Shown here: positions 1 to 8,540 of the stretch, one piece after another
Layout: every line of letters begins with the position of its first letter
How positions within the stretch are numbered: position 1 is the stretch's first letter
DNA from: Gemmatimonadetes bacterium SCN 70-22
Lineage (GTDB): Bacteria > Gemmatimonadota > Gemmatimonadetes > Gemmatimonadales > Gemmatimonadaceae
Direction of reading: 5' to 3'
Assembly (NCBI GenBank): GCA_001724275.1
Contig: MEDZ01000021.1
Coordinates: 30,025 to 87,531 of the forward strand
DNA: 57,507 bases
Position numbers and translations under genes: made by a program
The notes under the pieces: model-generated
What the model saw: only the letters and a program-made list of their open reading frames with translations
What the model was told of the DNA's origin: nothing
Databases searched by the model: none

Positions 1-41
1 CTGGGAGCACGCGCGGCGCAGCCGCGCTACTGCCGGTGGCT

Positions 42-70
42 TTCAACGGCGATGGTCGGTCCGATACCTT
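42..70 (+). promoter_or_regulatory. possible nfo promoter
   Basis: A TTCAAC hexamer at 42-47 and a TACCTT hexamer at 65-70 are separated by 17 bases. Transcription would start near 77, leaving a leader of about 25 bases before the ATG at 102. The -35 match is weak. The first 100 bases of the window hold no recognisable gene. Confidence 0.3.
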
Positions 71-101
71 TCGCCTCCGTCGCCGCCCCTCGACCCGTCG
101 C

Positions 102-1001
102 ATGCCCACACGCTCTCCCAGTTCCCGGCTCCCGTCTCCCGTCCCGCCCATCGCCCCGTTAGGCGCCCATGTCTCGACGGCCGGCGGCGTCCCGTCGGCC
201 ATCCCGCGCGCCAAGGCCATCGGGGCCACGGCGATGCAGATCTTCACCAAGCAGGCGAACCAGTGGAAGGAGCCGGCCATCGCCGAGGGCGATCGGGCCA
301 CCTTCCTGGGCACACTGGCCGCGACCGAGGTCGTCGTCACCAACGCGCACGACTCGTACCTCATCAACCTCGCCTCGCCGGACCCGGTGCTGTGGACCCG
401 GTCGCTCATCTCGTTCGTCTCGGAGCTGAAGCGCTGCGAGGCCCTGCGGCTGACGTACCTCGTCTCGCACCCGGGCAACTACATGGACGATCGGGCGAAC
501 GGCCTGGCCCGCAACGCGGAGGCCATCAGCATCGCCCTCGACGTGGTCCCGGGAACGACCACGCTCCTCCTCGAGACCACCGCGGGGAGCGGCACGGCGA
601 TCGGCGCATCGTTCGAGGAGATGGCGGCGCTCATCGAGACGATCGATCGCTCGGTGCGGCACCGCGTGGGGGTGTGCGTCGACACCGCGCACGTGTTCGC
701 CGCCGGCTACGACCTGGCGAACGCCTATGACGACGTGTGGCAGCGCTTTGGCGACACGATCGGCTTCGCGCGGCTCGGCATGATGCACCTGAACGACTCC
801 AAGGCGCCCTTCGCCTCCCGCAAGGACCGGCACGAGCTGATCGGCGAGGGGGCCATCGGCGAAGGTGCGTTTCGCCGCATCATGACCGACCCGCGCCTCG
901 CGGGCGTGGCCAAGGTGATCGAGACGCCGAAGGGAGACGAGCCCGAGGTGATGGACACGCGCATGCTGGAGCGCCTCCGCGCGTACGCCCGCGGCGAGTG
1001 A
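102..1001 (+). CDS. nfo: Endonuclease IV (AP endonuclease, Nfo)
   Basis: This is a 299-residue DNA repair enzyme that cuts 5' of abasic sites, a TIM-barrel with three zinc ions. The family motifs appear in order: GAHVS near residue 21, HPGN near 123, LETTAGSGTA near 157, VDTAHVFAAGYD near 193, HLNDSK near 229, HELIGEGAIGEG near 243 and IETPKGDEPE near 275. All expected His, Glu and Asp zinc ligands are therefore present. The frame is open back to 36, but the ATG at 102 fits better: it leaves only about 20 residues before GAHVS, and a candidate promoter lies at 42-70. Those N-terminal residues are Ser/Pro/Arg-rich and come from a CCCGTCTCCC-type micro-repeat. A 9-bp hairpin follows the stop. 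Confidence 0.93.
   Translation: MPTRSPSSRLPSPVPPIAPLGAHVSTAGGVPSAIPRAKAIGATAMQIFTKQANQWKEPAIAEGDRATFLGTLAATEVVVTNAHDSYLINLASPDPVLWTRSLISFVSELKRCEALRLTYLVSHPGNYMDDRANGLARNAEAISIALDVVPGTTTLLLETTAGSGTAIGASFEEMAALIETIDRSVRHRVGVCVDTAHVFAAGYDLANAYDDVWQRFGDTIGFARLGMMHLNDSKAPFASRKDRHELIGEGAIGEGAFRRIMTDPRLAGVAKVIETPKGDEPEVMDTRMLERLRAYARGE
113..152. repeat. CCCGTCTCCC-type micro-repeat inside nfo
   Basis: A pyrimidine-rich stretch contains CTCCCAGTTCCCGGCTCCC followed by GTCTCCCGTCCC and encodes the Ser/Pro-rich N-terminus of Nfo. Closely similar words recur at 21031-21068 and 22991-23020 on the opposite strand and at 52486-52503. Two of those copies also lie inside genes. Confidence 0.5.
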
Positions 1002-1002
1002 G

Positions 1003-1025
1003 GCCGCGCGCAGCGAGCGCGCGGC
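1003..1025. terminator. hairpin between convergent nfo and TonB receptor genes
   Basis: A perfect 9-bp inverted repeat (GCCGCGCGC / GCGCGCGGC) with a 5-base loop starts at the nfo stop codon. It could serve either convergent gene. No T-run follows. Confidence 0.5.
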
Positions 1026-1101
1026 GAGGTGGCCGCCGTCGGGACTCGAGCCCGCGCGGGGGCGCCGCCAAACTGCGCCCCCGCACGCACGACCCGGCCG
1101 C

Positions 1102-3411
1102 CTAGAACCCGATCTTGTACACCAGCGCCACGTTCCGCCCGGGGTTCGCCGCAAAACTCTTGATGCGGCTCGTCGCGTCGAAGTACCGCTCGTCGAGCAG
1201 GTTGTCGGCTCGCAGCACGATCGTCTGCACCGTCGCCCCGCGCAGGAGCGTCCATCCGAGCGACAGGTTCATGAGCGTGTAGGAGTCGGTCGCGACGTCG
1301 AGCGCATCACCCGAGACCCTGGACTGGTCGAGGACGTGGCGCACGCCGCCCCCGATGCTCATCCGGGAATTGTCCCACCGCAGGTTCGCCGCCACACGGG
1401 CGGCGGGGATGTAGGGAAGGTTCGTGTCATCGGCGAAGCGTCCACGCACCCAGTCGGCGCTCGCGCCGAGGACCCAGTGGCGTGCGACCTCTCCCTCCCC
1501 CTGCAGCTCGAAACCGAAGAGCCGCGCGTCCTGCTGGAAGAAGTTCACCAGCGGGACGGTCGCGGGCCCCTCCTCGGTGTCGACGGTGCGCTCGCCCACG
1601 GCGCGAGGCGCGATGTAGCCGGCAATGGCGTTGAGGTACGTGCTGACCTGCACGAAGCCGCGCGCCGACTGGGCGCGCAGCACGCCCTCCACCCCCGTGC
1701 TCGTCTCGGCGCGCAGGTTGGGGTTGCCGACGTCGTAGGTGCCGACCGCGACGTGATAGCCGTCGGCGTAGACCTCGTCGACCGACGGCGCGCGAAAGGC
1801 ACGCTGCGCGTTCACGTTGAAGGTGGCGCCCGTCGCGATGGGCAGGCTCAGCCCGAGCGAGGCCGACGTGTGGTTGAAGGCGCGCGTGAACCCCACGCCG
1901 AAGCGCGCGTCGTCGGCCGACTCGAGACCGAACCAGTCATGGCGCGCCCCCAGCTGCAAACGGGCGACACGGGCATCGGCTCCCCCGCCGGCTCGCAGCG
2001 GGAACTCCTGGAACAGCAGGACGGCGAGGTTCCGGTTGTCGGCCGACGGCGTGAACGCCTCCTCCCCGCGCGGGGTGTACGAACGGAGGTACCCCTGCAC
2101 GCCCACCGACCCGGTGAGCCGCCCGTGCTGCGTGCGCCCGAGCACGTTGAAGGTCTGCGTGTTGAGGCTGAAGGTCGTCCCCACGGCCCCCGTGGCCTCG
2201 AGCTCGTCGTGCGTGTAGTGCTGCGCCGTGCCATCGACGCGGATGGTGGGGAGGAACGACGTCCCGGTGTTGAGGGTCGCGCGCAGCGCCGCCTGATTGC
2301 GGCCGCCATCCAGGCGGATCCCTTCCCCGCCGTCGGGGAACGGGACCCCGAACTCGAACTGGGTCGTGCGCACCACCACGCCAACCTGTGCGCGATCACC
2401 TACATACCCGATGCCGACGGAGCCCCCGACGTTCTCCGCGTCGGTATTGGCCTGCCGCCCGCCCCCCCCGACGCGCAGGTCGTCGGTCCGTCGCATGGTG
2501 CCGCGGACGACGAGGGCGAAGCTGTCACCGATGGGGATCGTCCCCCCGCCCCCCAGGACGCCGCCGGGCGTCACCGTCTCTCCCTGGCCGCCGAGGAAGA
2601 AGGATGACGTCCCCGGGACCGACGTCGGAATGTCGTTGGCGATGACGTTCACGACCCCGCCGAGTGCGTTGTTCCCGTACAGCAGCGAGGCGGGGCCGCG
2701 GATCACCTCGATCCGCTCGGCGCTGAACGGGTCGATCGAGAGCGCATGGTCCGCGGAGGCGCCGGCGAGGTCGCCGGTGCGCTCACCGTCCTGCAGCACG
2801 AGGATGCGATCGCCGGTGAGGCCACGGATGACGGGGATGTTGGCCATCGGCCCGTTGTAGCGCATCGCCATCCCGGGCTCCCCGGCCAGGGTCTGGGCGA
2901 CCGATCCCCCCATGTTGAGGGCGAGGTTCTTCCCGGAGAGCTCGACGGTCGCCTGGGTGACGGCGAGCGGGTCGGTCCCGGTGGGCGCGGCCGAGACGAT
3001 GACCCCCGTCAGGCGCAAGGCGGAGCGGCGCAGGACGATGTCCAGCCGCACGTCGTCGCCCGATTCCGGGATCGTGACCACGGCATGCTGTGGGGCGTAG
3101 CCGATGAGCGACACGTCGACGTGGTAGATCCCGGGCGCGAGGCCACGGATCAGGAACTCGCCGTTCGCGTCGGACTGGAGCACGCGGTTGACGACGCTCA
3201 CCACGACCTGCGCGTGGGCGAGCGGGTGCCCCGCGCTGTCGCGCACCGTGCCGGCGATCCCCGGCACGACGGCGGGCACGGCGGCGCGCGGCGTGACCAT
3301 GGGCCGTGGGTGGGCAGGTGCCGGTGCGTCGAACCCGGCAGGCGCCGACGGCACCGCCGCCGCGGCGATCGGTGCGGCCGCCATGAGGAGGGCGCCCTGT
3401 CGCATCGCCAT
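1102..3411 (-). CDS. TonB-dependent outer membrane receptor with CarboxypepD_reg domain
   Basis: This is a beta-barrel receptor for TonB-energised uptake. After a hydrophobic N-terminus comes a carboxypeptidase-regulatory-like domain (GTVRDSAGHPLAHAQVVVS, about residues 50-130). A plug domain follows (NIPVIRGLTGDRILVLQDG; VIRGPASLLYGNNALGGVVN) and then a barrel ending in NVALVYKIGF, with a C-terminal aromatic. The open frame continues upstream to 4059. I chose the ATG at 3411 (MAMRQGALLMAAA) because it begins a signal-peptide-like stretch; an ATG at 3564 is possible, but its codons have unusually low GC at third positions. The neighbours are a small DUF2946-like protein just upstream and, divergently, a zinc/manganese-type ABC importer. 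I infer the substrate is a metal or metal chelate, as for ZnuD, but the sequence does not prove it. Confidence 0.85.
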   Translation of the reverse strand: MAMRQGALLMAAAPIAAAAVPSAPAGFDAPAPAHPRPMVTPRAAVPAVVPGIAGTVRDSAGHPLAHAQVVVSVVNRVLQSDANGEFLIRGLAPGIYHVDVSLIGYAPQHAVVTIPESGDDVRLDIVLRRSALRLTGVIVSAAPTGTDPLAVTQATVELSGKNLALNMGGSVAQTLAGEPGMAMRYNGPMANIPVIRGLTGDRILVLQDGERTGDLAGASADHALSIDPFSAERIEVIRGPASLLYGNNALGGVVNVIANDIPTSVPGTSSFFLGGQGETVTPGGVLGGGGTIPIGDSFALVVRGTMRRTDDLRVGGGGRQANTDAENVGGSVGIGYVGDRAQVGVVVRTTQFEFGVPFPDGGEGIRLDGGRNQAALRATLNTGTSFLPTIRVDGTAQHYTHDELEATGAVGTTFSLNTQTFNVLGRTQHGRLTGSVGVQGYLRSYTPRGEEAFTPSADNRNLAVLLFQEFPLRAGGGADARVARLQLGARHDWFGLESADDARFGVGFTRAFNHTSASLGLSLPIATGATFNVNAQRAFRAPSVDEVYADGYHVAVGTYDVGNPNLRAETSTGVEGVLRAQSARGFVQVSTYLNAIAGYIAPRAVGERTVDTEEGPATVPLVNFFQQDARLFGFELQGEGEVARHWVLGASADWVRGRFADDTNLPYIPAARVAANLRWDNSRMSIGGGVRHVLDQSRVSGDALDVATDSYTLMNLSLGWTLLRGATVQTIVLRADNLLDERYFDATSRIKSFAANPGRNVALVYKIGF

Positions 3412-3680
3412 GCGCGCGCCACTCAGCGCCCGCGCGGCCCAACCCGGCGTCGGGGGTCGGTTTCGGGGCGGCGTGCCGAGGGCGTGCACGACGGCGTATG
3501 CGATCGTGTGTACGATGGAATGAGGCGCGATCGAGCGATCGCGTACGAGGTATGTGCGTGACATGAGTGAATTCCGCAGCAACGCGTGTGACGCAGCCGA
3601 CGGCCCGCGGGCGTGCGACTGACGTGGAGTCGGGAGCTGTGCAGGGTCCGCGCGCACTCGAGGGGAGGGCGCGGCGTCAC
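3412..3680 (-). other. intergenic stretch before the TonB receptor
   Basis: I see no independent gene here. The stretch has lower GC than the flanks and contains small symmetric elements: ATCGT-4-ACGAT at 3503-3516 and two direct GCGATCG copies at 3527-3541. These could be operator sites for the receptor gene. I recognise no Fur or Zur box. Confidence 0.3.
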
Positions 3681-4025
3681 TCAGGCCGGTGGGGCCCTCG
3701 ACTGGATCGCGGCGTCGAGCGCCGCGTCGTGGCGCGCCAGCCAGACGGCGCGCGGCGGCCAGGCGCGGACGCCTGTGCCCGCGAGGGGCGTGCCCGGAAC
3801 GAACGGGTCGGCGACGAGGTGTGTCGCCACATTGCACAGGACGCAGTGTTCCTGGTGCGCGATGGCGTGAGCCGACCCGGGCTCCTCGAAATGGACGATC
3901 GAGCGCTCGGATGCCGCGTAGGCCGCGGGTCGCGCGTCGATGAGGGACGCGACGCCAGGGGCGAAGCCCTGAACGACCGCCACGAGGGCGGCGAGCAGGC
4001 GAAGGGCGAGGCGTCTCGAGAGCAT
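3681..4025 (-). CDS. small exported Cys/His protein, DUF2946-like
   Basis: This 114-residue protein starts with an Arg-rich n-region and a hydrophobic stretch (LALRLLAALVAVVQGFA) typical of a signal peptide or membrane anchor. Near residue 60 it carries an HQEHCVLC cluster that could bind a metal ion. The size and the HxxHCxxC-like motif resemble the DUF2946 family, which often accompanies TonB receptors and copper or other metal genes; family membership is inferred by eye. It precedes the receptor gene in the same orientation with about 270 bases between them. The start is supported by a promoter whose -10 ends 5 bases before the ATG. A role in periplasmic metal handling is plausible but unproven. 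Confidence 0.7.
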   Translation of the reverse strand: MLSRRLALRLLAALVAVVQGFAPGVASLIDARPAAYAASERSIVHFEEPGSAHAIAHQEHCVLCNVATHLVADPFVPGTPLAGTGVRAWPPRAVWLARHDAALDAAIQSRAPPA

Positions 4026-4030
4026 GCCAT

Positions 4031-4059
4031 ACCATAGCGGCCGTTGCGGGGCGGGACAA
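4031..4059 (-). promoter_or_regulatory. promoter of the DUF2946-like gene, leaderless type
   Basis: On the minus strand TTGTCC (4059-4054), 17 bases, then TATGGT (4036-4031) are followed after 5 bases by the ATG at 4025. Transcription would start at or within a base or two of the start codon, giving an mRNA without a Shine-Dalgarno site. Confidence 0.5.
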
Positions 4060-4245
4060 TTCCCCGCGGCGCCCCCCGCATCTTCACGGCAATCGTCATG
4101 GCACGTACAGGTGCGGCTCCTAAGTTGACCCCGGTTCCGTCACTCTGGCGGGACTCCGGCGACGGGGCGCGTCGCGAGGGGCCCGTCGCGAAGGGAGCGC
4201 CGCGTCACCGTGCCAGTCCAAGCGTCGGCAGCCAGCTGCCGTGTC

Positions 4246-5565
4246 ATGCGCCCCACCGCGCGGGGTCACGTCGGCGCGGTGCGCCTCGGCATCTACGTGG
4301 GCGTGCTTGCGCTCGTCGCCCTCGCCGCTCCGCTTGCCCTCGCAGCCCAGCAACGCGACTCCACCGCCAAGCGATCCAGGGCCGACTCGCTGCGGGGCGA
4401 CAGCGCGCGCGCCGCCGACTCCCTCGCCCTCGTGCGGGAGCTCGAAGCGTCCGCGGCAAGCACCCGCCCAGCCGCCGCCGCGCAAGGCCCCAGCGGACCG
4501 TCCAACCCGCGCCTCCTGCCGGACCTGAGTGCCGTGGCCGATCTCATTGGTGATCTCTCACCCAAGGGGAGCACGCAAGAGGGGGGGAGTCGCCTCGGGA
4601 TTCGCGAGGTGGAGGTGGCGATCCAGGCGGCGGTGGATCCGTTCTTCCGCGGCGACATCTACTTCGGCTTCTCCGACGCCGAAGGCGCGTCGATCGAGCA
4701 GGCGTATCTCACGGCCACGTCGCTTCCGTGGGGATTGGAGCTTCGCGCGGGCCGGCTCCTGCTTCCGGTCGGCAAGGCGAACACGACGCACCGGCACGAC
4801 CTGCACACCTTCGAGTATCCGTGGGTGCTTCAACGATTCCTGGGCCCCGAGGGACTCAAGGGAACGGGGCTGTACGCCAGCCGGATCTTTTCACCGTTCG
4901 GGTTCTACCAGGAGGTGATCCTGACGGCGATGGATCGCTTCGGTGAGGCGCCCGAGGGGTTGCAGGCGACGGAGCAGCCGAACCGGCGCCTGGCAGGCAT
5001 GGGGTATTCGGCCCGCCTGCGGAACTACTGGGACCTGTCGCAGGCCGCCAACGTCGAGCTCTCCGCATCGGCGGTGACCGGGCGCCGGGAGCAGCCCGTG
5101 ACCGGCGCCGCGGGCGTCAACGCGACGCTCGCCCGGCAATCGGTCGTTGGGGGCGACGTCACCTTCCGGTGGCGGCCGCTGCAACAGGGGTTGTACCGGT
5201 CGTTCATCCTGCAGGGCGAGCTGCTCCGACAGCTCAACGAGCGCTCGCCGTCATTGCCGGCCGCCAGCGGGCCCGTCACGTACGACGGGCCGACCCGGGA
5301 CTTCACGGGCGGGTACGCGTTCGCGCGATGGCAGCTGTCGCGGCGCGGCTACCTCGGGGCGCGCATCGACGCGCTGCAGGACCCTGCCTACGGCGGGGGA
5401 ACGACACGGGCCGCCTCGGGTTACCTCCAGTTCTACCCCAGCGAGTTCTCGAAGCTCCTCGCCGGGGTCGAGCGCGTCGCCCCGCCTTCGGGCAACGCCC
5501 GGACGACGCGCGTCATCCTGCAGGCCACCTTCGCCCTTGGCCCGCACAAGCCGCATCCCTTCTGA
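4246..5565 (+). CDS. outer membrane beta-barrel protein linked to metal ABC importer
   Basis: A 439-residue protein with a signal peptide (LGIYVGVLALVALAAPLALAAQ) and a charged Ser/Asp/Arg-rich spacer. Its barrel-like body contains GIREVEVAIQAAVDPFF, AYLTATSLPWGLELRAGRL and RHDLHTFEYPWVLQRF and ends in an aromatic after an HKPH tail. It resembles the putative porin-like proteins found just upstream of znuA-type genes in several Gram-negative groups; that resemblance is from memory. A GTG at 4210 would add 12 residues, but the ATG at 4246 gives a more normal signal peptide. Only 19 bases separate its stop from the next start, so it probably shares an operon with the ABC genes and provides outer-membrane passage for the metal. 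Confidence 0.75.
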   Translation: MRPTARGHVGAVRLGIYVGVLALVALAAPLALAAQQRDSTAKRSRADSLRGDSARAADSLALVRELEASAASTRPAAAAQGPSGPSNPRLLPDLSAVADLIGDLSPKGSTQEGGSRLGIREVEVAIQAAVDPFFRGDIYFGFSDAEGASIEQAYLTATSLPWGLELRAGRLLLPVGKANTTHRHDLHTFEYPWVLQRFLGPEGLKGTGLYASRIFSPFGFYQEVILTAMDRFGEAPEGLQATEQPNRRLAGMGYSARLRNYWDLSQAANVELSASAVTGRREQPVTGAAGVNATLARQSVVGGDVTFRWRPLQQGLYRSFILQGELLRQLNERSPSLPAASGPVTYDGPTRDFTGGYAFARWQLSRRGYLGARIDALQDPAYGGGTTRAASGYLQFYPSEFSKLLAGVERVAPPSGNARTTRVILQATFALGPHKPHPF

Positions 5566-5584
5566 GCCATCCTCGTCGCTTCCG

Positions 5585-6508
5585 ATGACCCGCACCGCCT
5601 CGTTGCACCTGATCCTTGCGATGGCGCTCGCCACCTCCCTCGTCCCCGCGCGGGCGGCGGAGGCGCAGCTCCGCGTCGTCACCAGCACCACCGACCTCTA
5701 CGACATTGCCCGCGCCGTGGGCGGCGACCGCATCGTGGCGGCCCACATCGGCGAGGGGTACCAGGACCCGCACTTCATCGAGGCCAAGCCGAGCTTCGTG
5801 CTCCAGCTGCAAAAGGCCGACGTCTGGGCCTTCGTGGGACTCGACCTCGAGATCGGGTGGATGCCGCTCCTGCTGGACGGGGCGCGCAACCCGCGCATCC
5901 GCATGGGGGGGAACGGCTACCTGGACGTGTCGCGCGTCATCCCCGTGCTCGACGTCGCCCGCGGCAACGTGGATCGTTCGCAGGGCGACGTGCACCCGCT
6001 GGGGAACCCGCACTACTGGCTCGATCCGGAGAACGGGCGCCGGATCGCGCGTCTCTTTCGTGACAAGTTCTCCGAGCTCGCCCCCGCCGACGCCCCGCGC
6101 TTCTCCGCGAATGAACGGGCCTTCGAGGAGCGGCTGGCGGCGGCCGAACGCGGCTGGGCGGGCGACCTCGCCGCCATCAAGGGAAAGCCGGTGGTGGCCT
6201 GGCACACCAGCTGGCGCTACTTCGCCGGGTACACGGGAATGACCATCGTCGGCTTCATGGAACCGAAGCCCGGCGTCCCTCCCTCGCCCTCGCACCTGGC
6301 GGGGCTCATCCAGACCATGAAGCAGACCGGGGCGCGCGTGATCGTCATGGAGCCCTTCTACGACCGGAAGACGGCCGACTTCGTGGCCTCGAAGACGGGG
6401 GCCAAGGTCCTCATCCTCCCCACCTCGGTGGGCGGCGCCAAGGGGCTCGACGACTACGTCTCGGTCATCCGCCACGACGTGCAGCAGATCGCGGCCGCCG
6501 TGCGATGA
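5585..6508 (+). CDS. znuA: zinc/manganese ABC transporter substrate-binding protein (ZnuA family)
   Basis: A 307-residue periplasmic cluster A-I metal-binding protein with a signal peptide ending near ARAAEA. Candidate metal ligands sit in the usual order: His in DPHFIEAKPS (about 60), HPLGNPHYWLDP (about 140), WHTSWRYF (about 206) and an acidic residue in VMEPFYDRKTADF (about 260). The His-rich loop typical of enterobacterial ZnuA is missing, so manganese or a broader metal range cannot be excluded. The frame is open far upstream, but the ATG at 5585 begins the signal peptide and lies just after the outer-membrane gene. The stop overlaps the next start (ATGA). Confidence 0.88.
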   Translation: MTRTASLHLILAMALATSLVPARAAEAQLRVVTSTTDLYDIARAVGGDRIVAAHIGEGYQDPHFIEAKPSFVLQLQKADVWAFVGLDLEIGWMPLLLDGARNPRIRMGGNGYLDVSRVIPVLDVARGNVDRSQGDVHPLGNPHYWLDPENGRRIARLFRDKFSELAPADAPRFSANERAFEERLAAAERGWAGDLAAIKGKPVVAWHTSWRYFAGYTGMTIVGFMEPKPGVPPSPSHLAGLIQTMKQTGARVIVMEPFYDRKTADFVASKTGAKVLILPTSVGGAKGLDDYVSVIRHDVQQIAAAVR

Positions 6509-7308
6509 GCGACCTCGTCCTGTTCGAGGGGGTGACGTTAGGCTATGGCCGCCGGATCGTCCTGGCCAACCTGAACTTCAGCATCGCGGAGGGCGACTTC
6601 CTCGGCTTTGTCGGTCCCAACGGCGCCGGGAAGACGACGGTGCTCCGCGCGCTGCTGGGGACGCTCACCCCCATCGCCGGGACCGTGCGGCGGGCTCCCG
6701 GCCTCCGATTCGGCTATGTCCCGCAGCGAGAGCAGGTCAGCTCGCACTTTCCGCTGCGAGTGATCGACGTGGTCCTGATGGGACGTTACGACCGCATCGG
6801 CCTGGGGCGACGGCCGGGGCGCGACGACAGGCAGCGAGCCCTGCGCGCGCTCGAGCAGGTCGGCATCGGCGACCTCGCCGAGCGGCGGCTGACCGCGCTG
6901 TCGGGCGGGCAGAAGCAACGAACCCTCATCGCGCGCGCCCTCGTGGGCGAGCCCAACGTCCTGGTGCTCGACGAGCCGACCAACGGGATGGACCTCGTCT
7001 CCACGACGCAGATCCTGGGGCTCGTGCGCGACCTGCACGAGCGGAGCGGCCTCACCGTGCTGATGGTGAGCCACGCGCTCAACGAAGTGGCCAACTATGT
7101 CGAGCGCATCGCCCTCGTGGTGGGGGGCGGCTTCCGCATCGGCCGGGTCGACGAGATCCTCTCCGAGGAGACGCTGCGCCAGATGTACGGCATCGACGTG
7201 GAGGTCGAGAGCTTCGATGGCCATCGCGTCGTCCTCGCCAAGCGCGTCCCGTACAGCGGCGCCTTCCAGGTGACCGGACAGCACCCCGTCGGGAGGCCCG
7301 ATGCTTGA
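6505..7308 (+). CDS. znuC: metal ABC transporter ATP-binding protein
   Basis: A 267-residue ATPase of the zinc/manganese/iron-chelate importer class. It shows Walker A GPNGAGKTT near residue 38, the Q-loop region VPQREQVSSHFP, signature LSGGQKQR near 133, Walker B VLVLDEPTNGMD near 152 and the switch His in VMVSHALNE. It overlaps the binding-protein gene by 4 bases and the permease gene by 8 bases, so the three are translationally coupled. A CGTTAGGC octamer falls at 6536-6543. Confidence 0.9.
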   Translation: MSDLVLFEGVTLGYGRRIVLANLNFSIAEGDFLGFVGPNGAGKTTVLRALLGTLTPIAGTVRRAPGLRFGYVPQREQVSSHFPLRVIDVVLMGRYDRIGLGRRPGRDDRQRALRALEQVGIGDLAERRLTALSGGQKQRTLIARALVGEPNVLVLDEPTNGMDLVSTTQILGLVRDLHERSGLTVLMVSHALNEVANYVERIALVVGGGFRIGRVDEILSEETLRQMYGIDVEVESFDGHRVVLAKRVPYSGAFQVTGQHPVGRPDA

Positions 7309-8128
7309 CGCCGTCCTCCTGTTCCGCGAGTCGCTCTACGGAACACTGGTCATCGCGCTGGCATGCGCCGTGATCGGGGTCTACGTCGTCCTGCGCCGCA
7401 TCGTCTTCGTGGGGGCTGCGCTGGCGCAGATCTCCTCGGCGGGTATCGCGATCGCCTTGTGGCTGGCGGGGCTCGGGGTGGCGCACGGCCTCACCGGGCA
7501 CCCGCTCGCGGTATCGCTCCTGATCACCCTCGGCGGCGTCGCCTTCTTCGCCACCCCCGACCGCGGCGACATCCCGCCAGACGCGGGGATCGGCGTCGCC
7601 TACGCCGTGGCGGCGGCGGCAGGGATCCTGTTCATCGCCAAGGCCAAGTCGGGCGAGGCACACGACATCTTCCTGCAGGGGAACATCCTCGGCATCACCC
7701 GGCACGACACGCTCCTCCTCCTGAGTGCGTCGCTCCCCGTCCTCGTCGCACACGCCGTGTTCTACAAGGAGTTCCTCTTCGTCTCCTTCGACCGCGAAAC
7801 CGCGCGCACGCTCGGCTATCGCGTGCGGCGCTGGGACCTGGCGCTCTACCTCACGCTCGGCGTGGTCATTGCCTTCGCCATGCAGTTCGCGGGGGTGATG
7901 CTGGTCTTCAACTTTCTCGTCCTGCCCGCGGTGACCGGCCTCCTCGTCTCGCGGAGCATGCGGGGGACGTTCGTCGTGTCGATCGCGTCGGCCCTCCTCG
8001 CCGCGCTCGTCGGCTTCGCCGGTTCCATTCCGTTCGACTTGCCGACCGGTCCGGCGATCATCGCCGTCTCGGGGTTCCTCGTCGCCGTGGCGTGGAGCGT
8101 GAAGCACCTGCAACGAGGAAGTGCCTGA
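7301..8128 (+). CDS. znuB: metal ABC transporter permease (ABC-3 family)
   Basis: A 275-residue membrane protein with about eight hydrophobic segments, for example GTLVIALACAVIGVYVVL, DAGIGVAYAVAAAAGILFI and VMLVFNFLVLPAVTGLLV. The ABC-3 family landmark VGAALAQISSAGIAIA is present near residue 38. It is the last gene of the porin-znuA-znuC-znuB operon. The stop is followed 22 bases later by a 10-bp tandem array, and I see no classical terminator. Confidence 0.9.
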   Translation: MLDAVLLFRESLYGTLVIALACAVIGVYVVLRRIVFVGAALAQISSAGIAIALWLAGLGVAHGLTGHPLAVSLLITLGGVAFFATPDRGDIPPDAGIGVAYAVAAAAGILFIAKAKSGEAHDIFLQGNILGITRHDTLLLLSASLPVLVAHAVFYKEFLFVSFDRETARTLGYRVRRWDLALYLTLGVVIAFAMQFAGVMLVFNFLVLPAVTGLLVSRSMRGTFVVSIASALLAALVGFAGSIPFDLPTGPAIIAVSGFLVAVAWSVKHLQRGSA

Positions 8129-8150
8129 GGGGGGGCGGTCAGGGCATATG

Positions 8151-8290
8151 GGAGGGGTACGGAGGGGCACGGAGGGGCACGGAGGGGCACGGAGGGGCAC
8201 GAAGGGGCACGAAGGGGCACGGAGGGGCACGGAGGGGCACGGAAGGGCGCTGAAGGGCGCTGAAGGGCGCTGAAGGCCACTGGGAGGCGC
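8151..8290. repeat. 10-bp tandem array, about 14 units
   Basis: The array consists of ggaggggcac units with drift to gaaggggcac, ggaagggcgc and tgaagggcgc. The exact 10-base period is kept across 140 bases, so each unit is about one helical turn. It begins 22 bases after the permease stop. It has no spacers and is not a CRISPR. Confidence 0.85.
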
Positions 8291-8540
8291 CGAGAAACGG
8301 CGAGGCGTGCGTATGGGCGCCGCGGAGGCATCGCGAAGGGCGCCGGGCACAGAACCCGCGGCGAGTTCGCGCGCGAGGAGCGTCGCCTCCCTCTCGCGCA
8401 TGCCAGCAACGACGCATCATGTTTCCGCGTGCGCGACGAAGCCACGCCGATCTTCCGGCGCCGCGCGCGCGTCCCCGCCCTTGCCCCGCGCTAGCCCCGC
8501 CCGTGCCCCCCGAAACTCCCCCACTTCACTACCTGGTCGC
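8291..8540. other. intergenic, no gene seen
   Basis: This stretch lies between the 10-bp array and rpiB. Its open frames show no recognisable protein and have shadow-like composition. It probably contains the rpiB promoter, but no convincing -35/-10 pair was found. Confidence 0.4.

Noticed and set aside
3412-4059. Extended N-terminus of the TonB receptor
   Set aside because: The extension overlaps the DUF2946-like gene and its residues are Arg/Pro-rich shadow composition; a signal-peptide-like start exists at 3411.
4026-4245. Zur or Fur box in the divergent metal locus
   Set aside because: No sequence resembling the known AT-rich consensus was found; an unrelated regulator cannot be excluded.
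8151-8290. Possible CRISPR array
   Set aside because: The units are contiguous 10-mers without spacers, and no cas genes are in the window.
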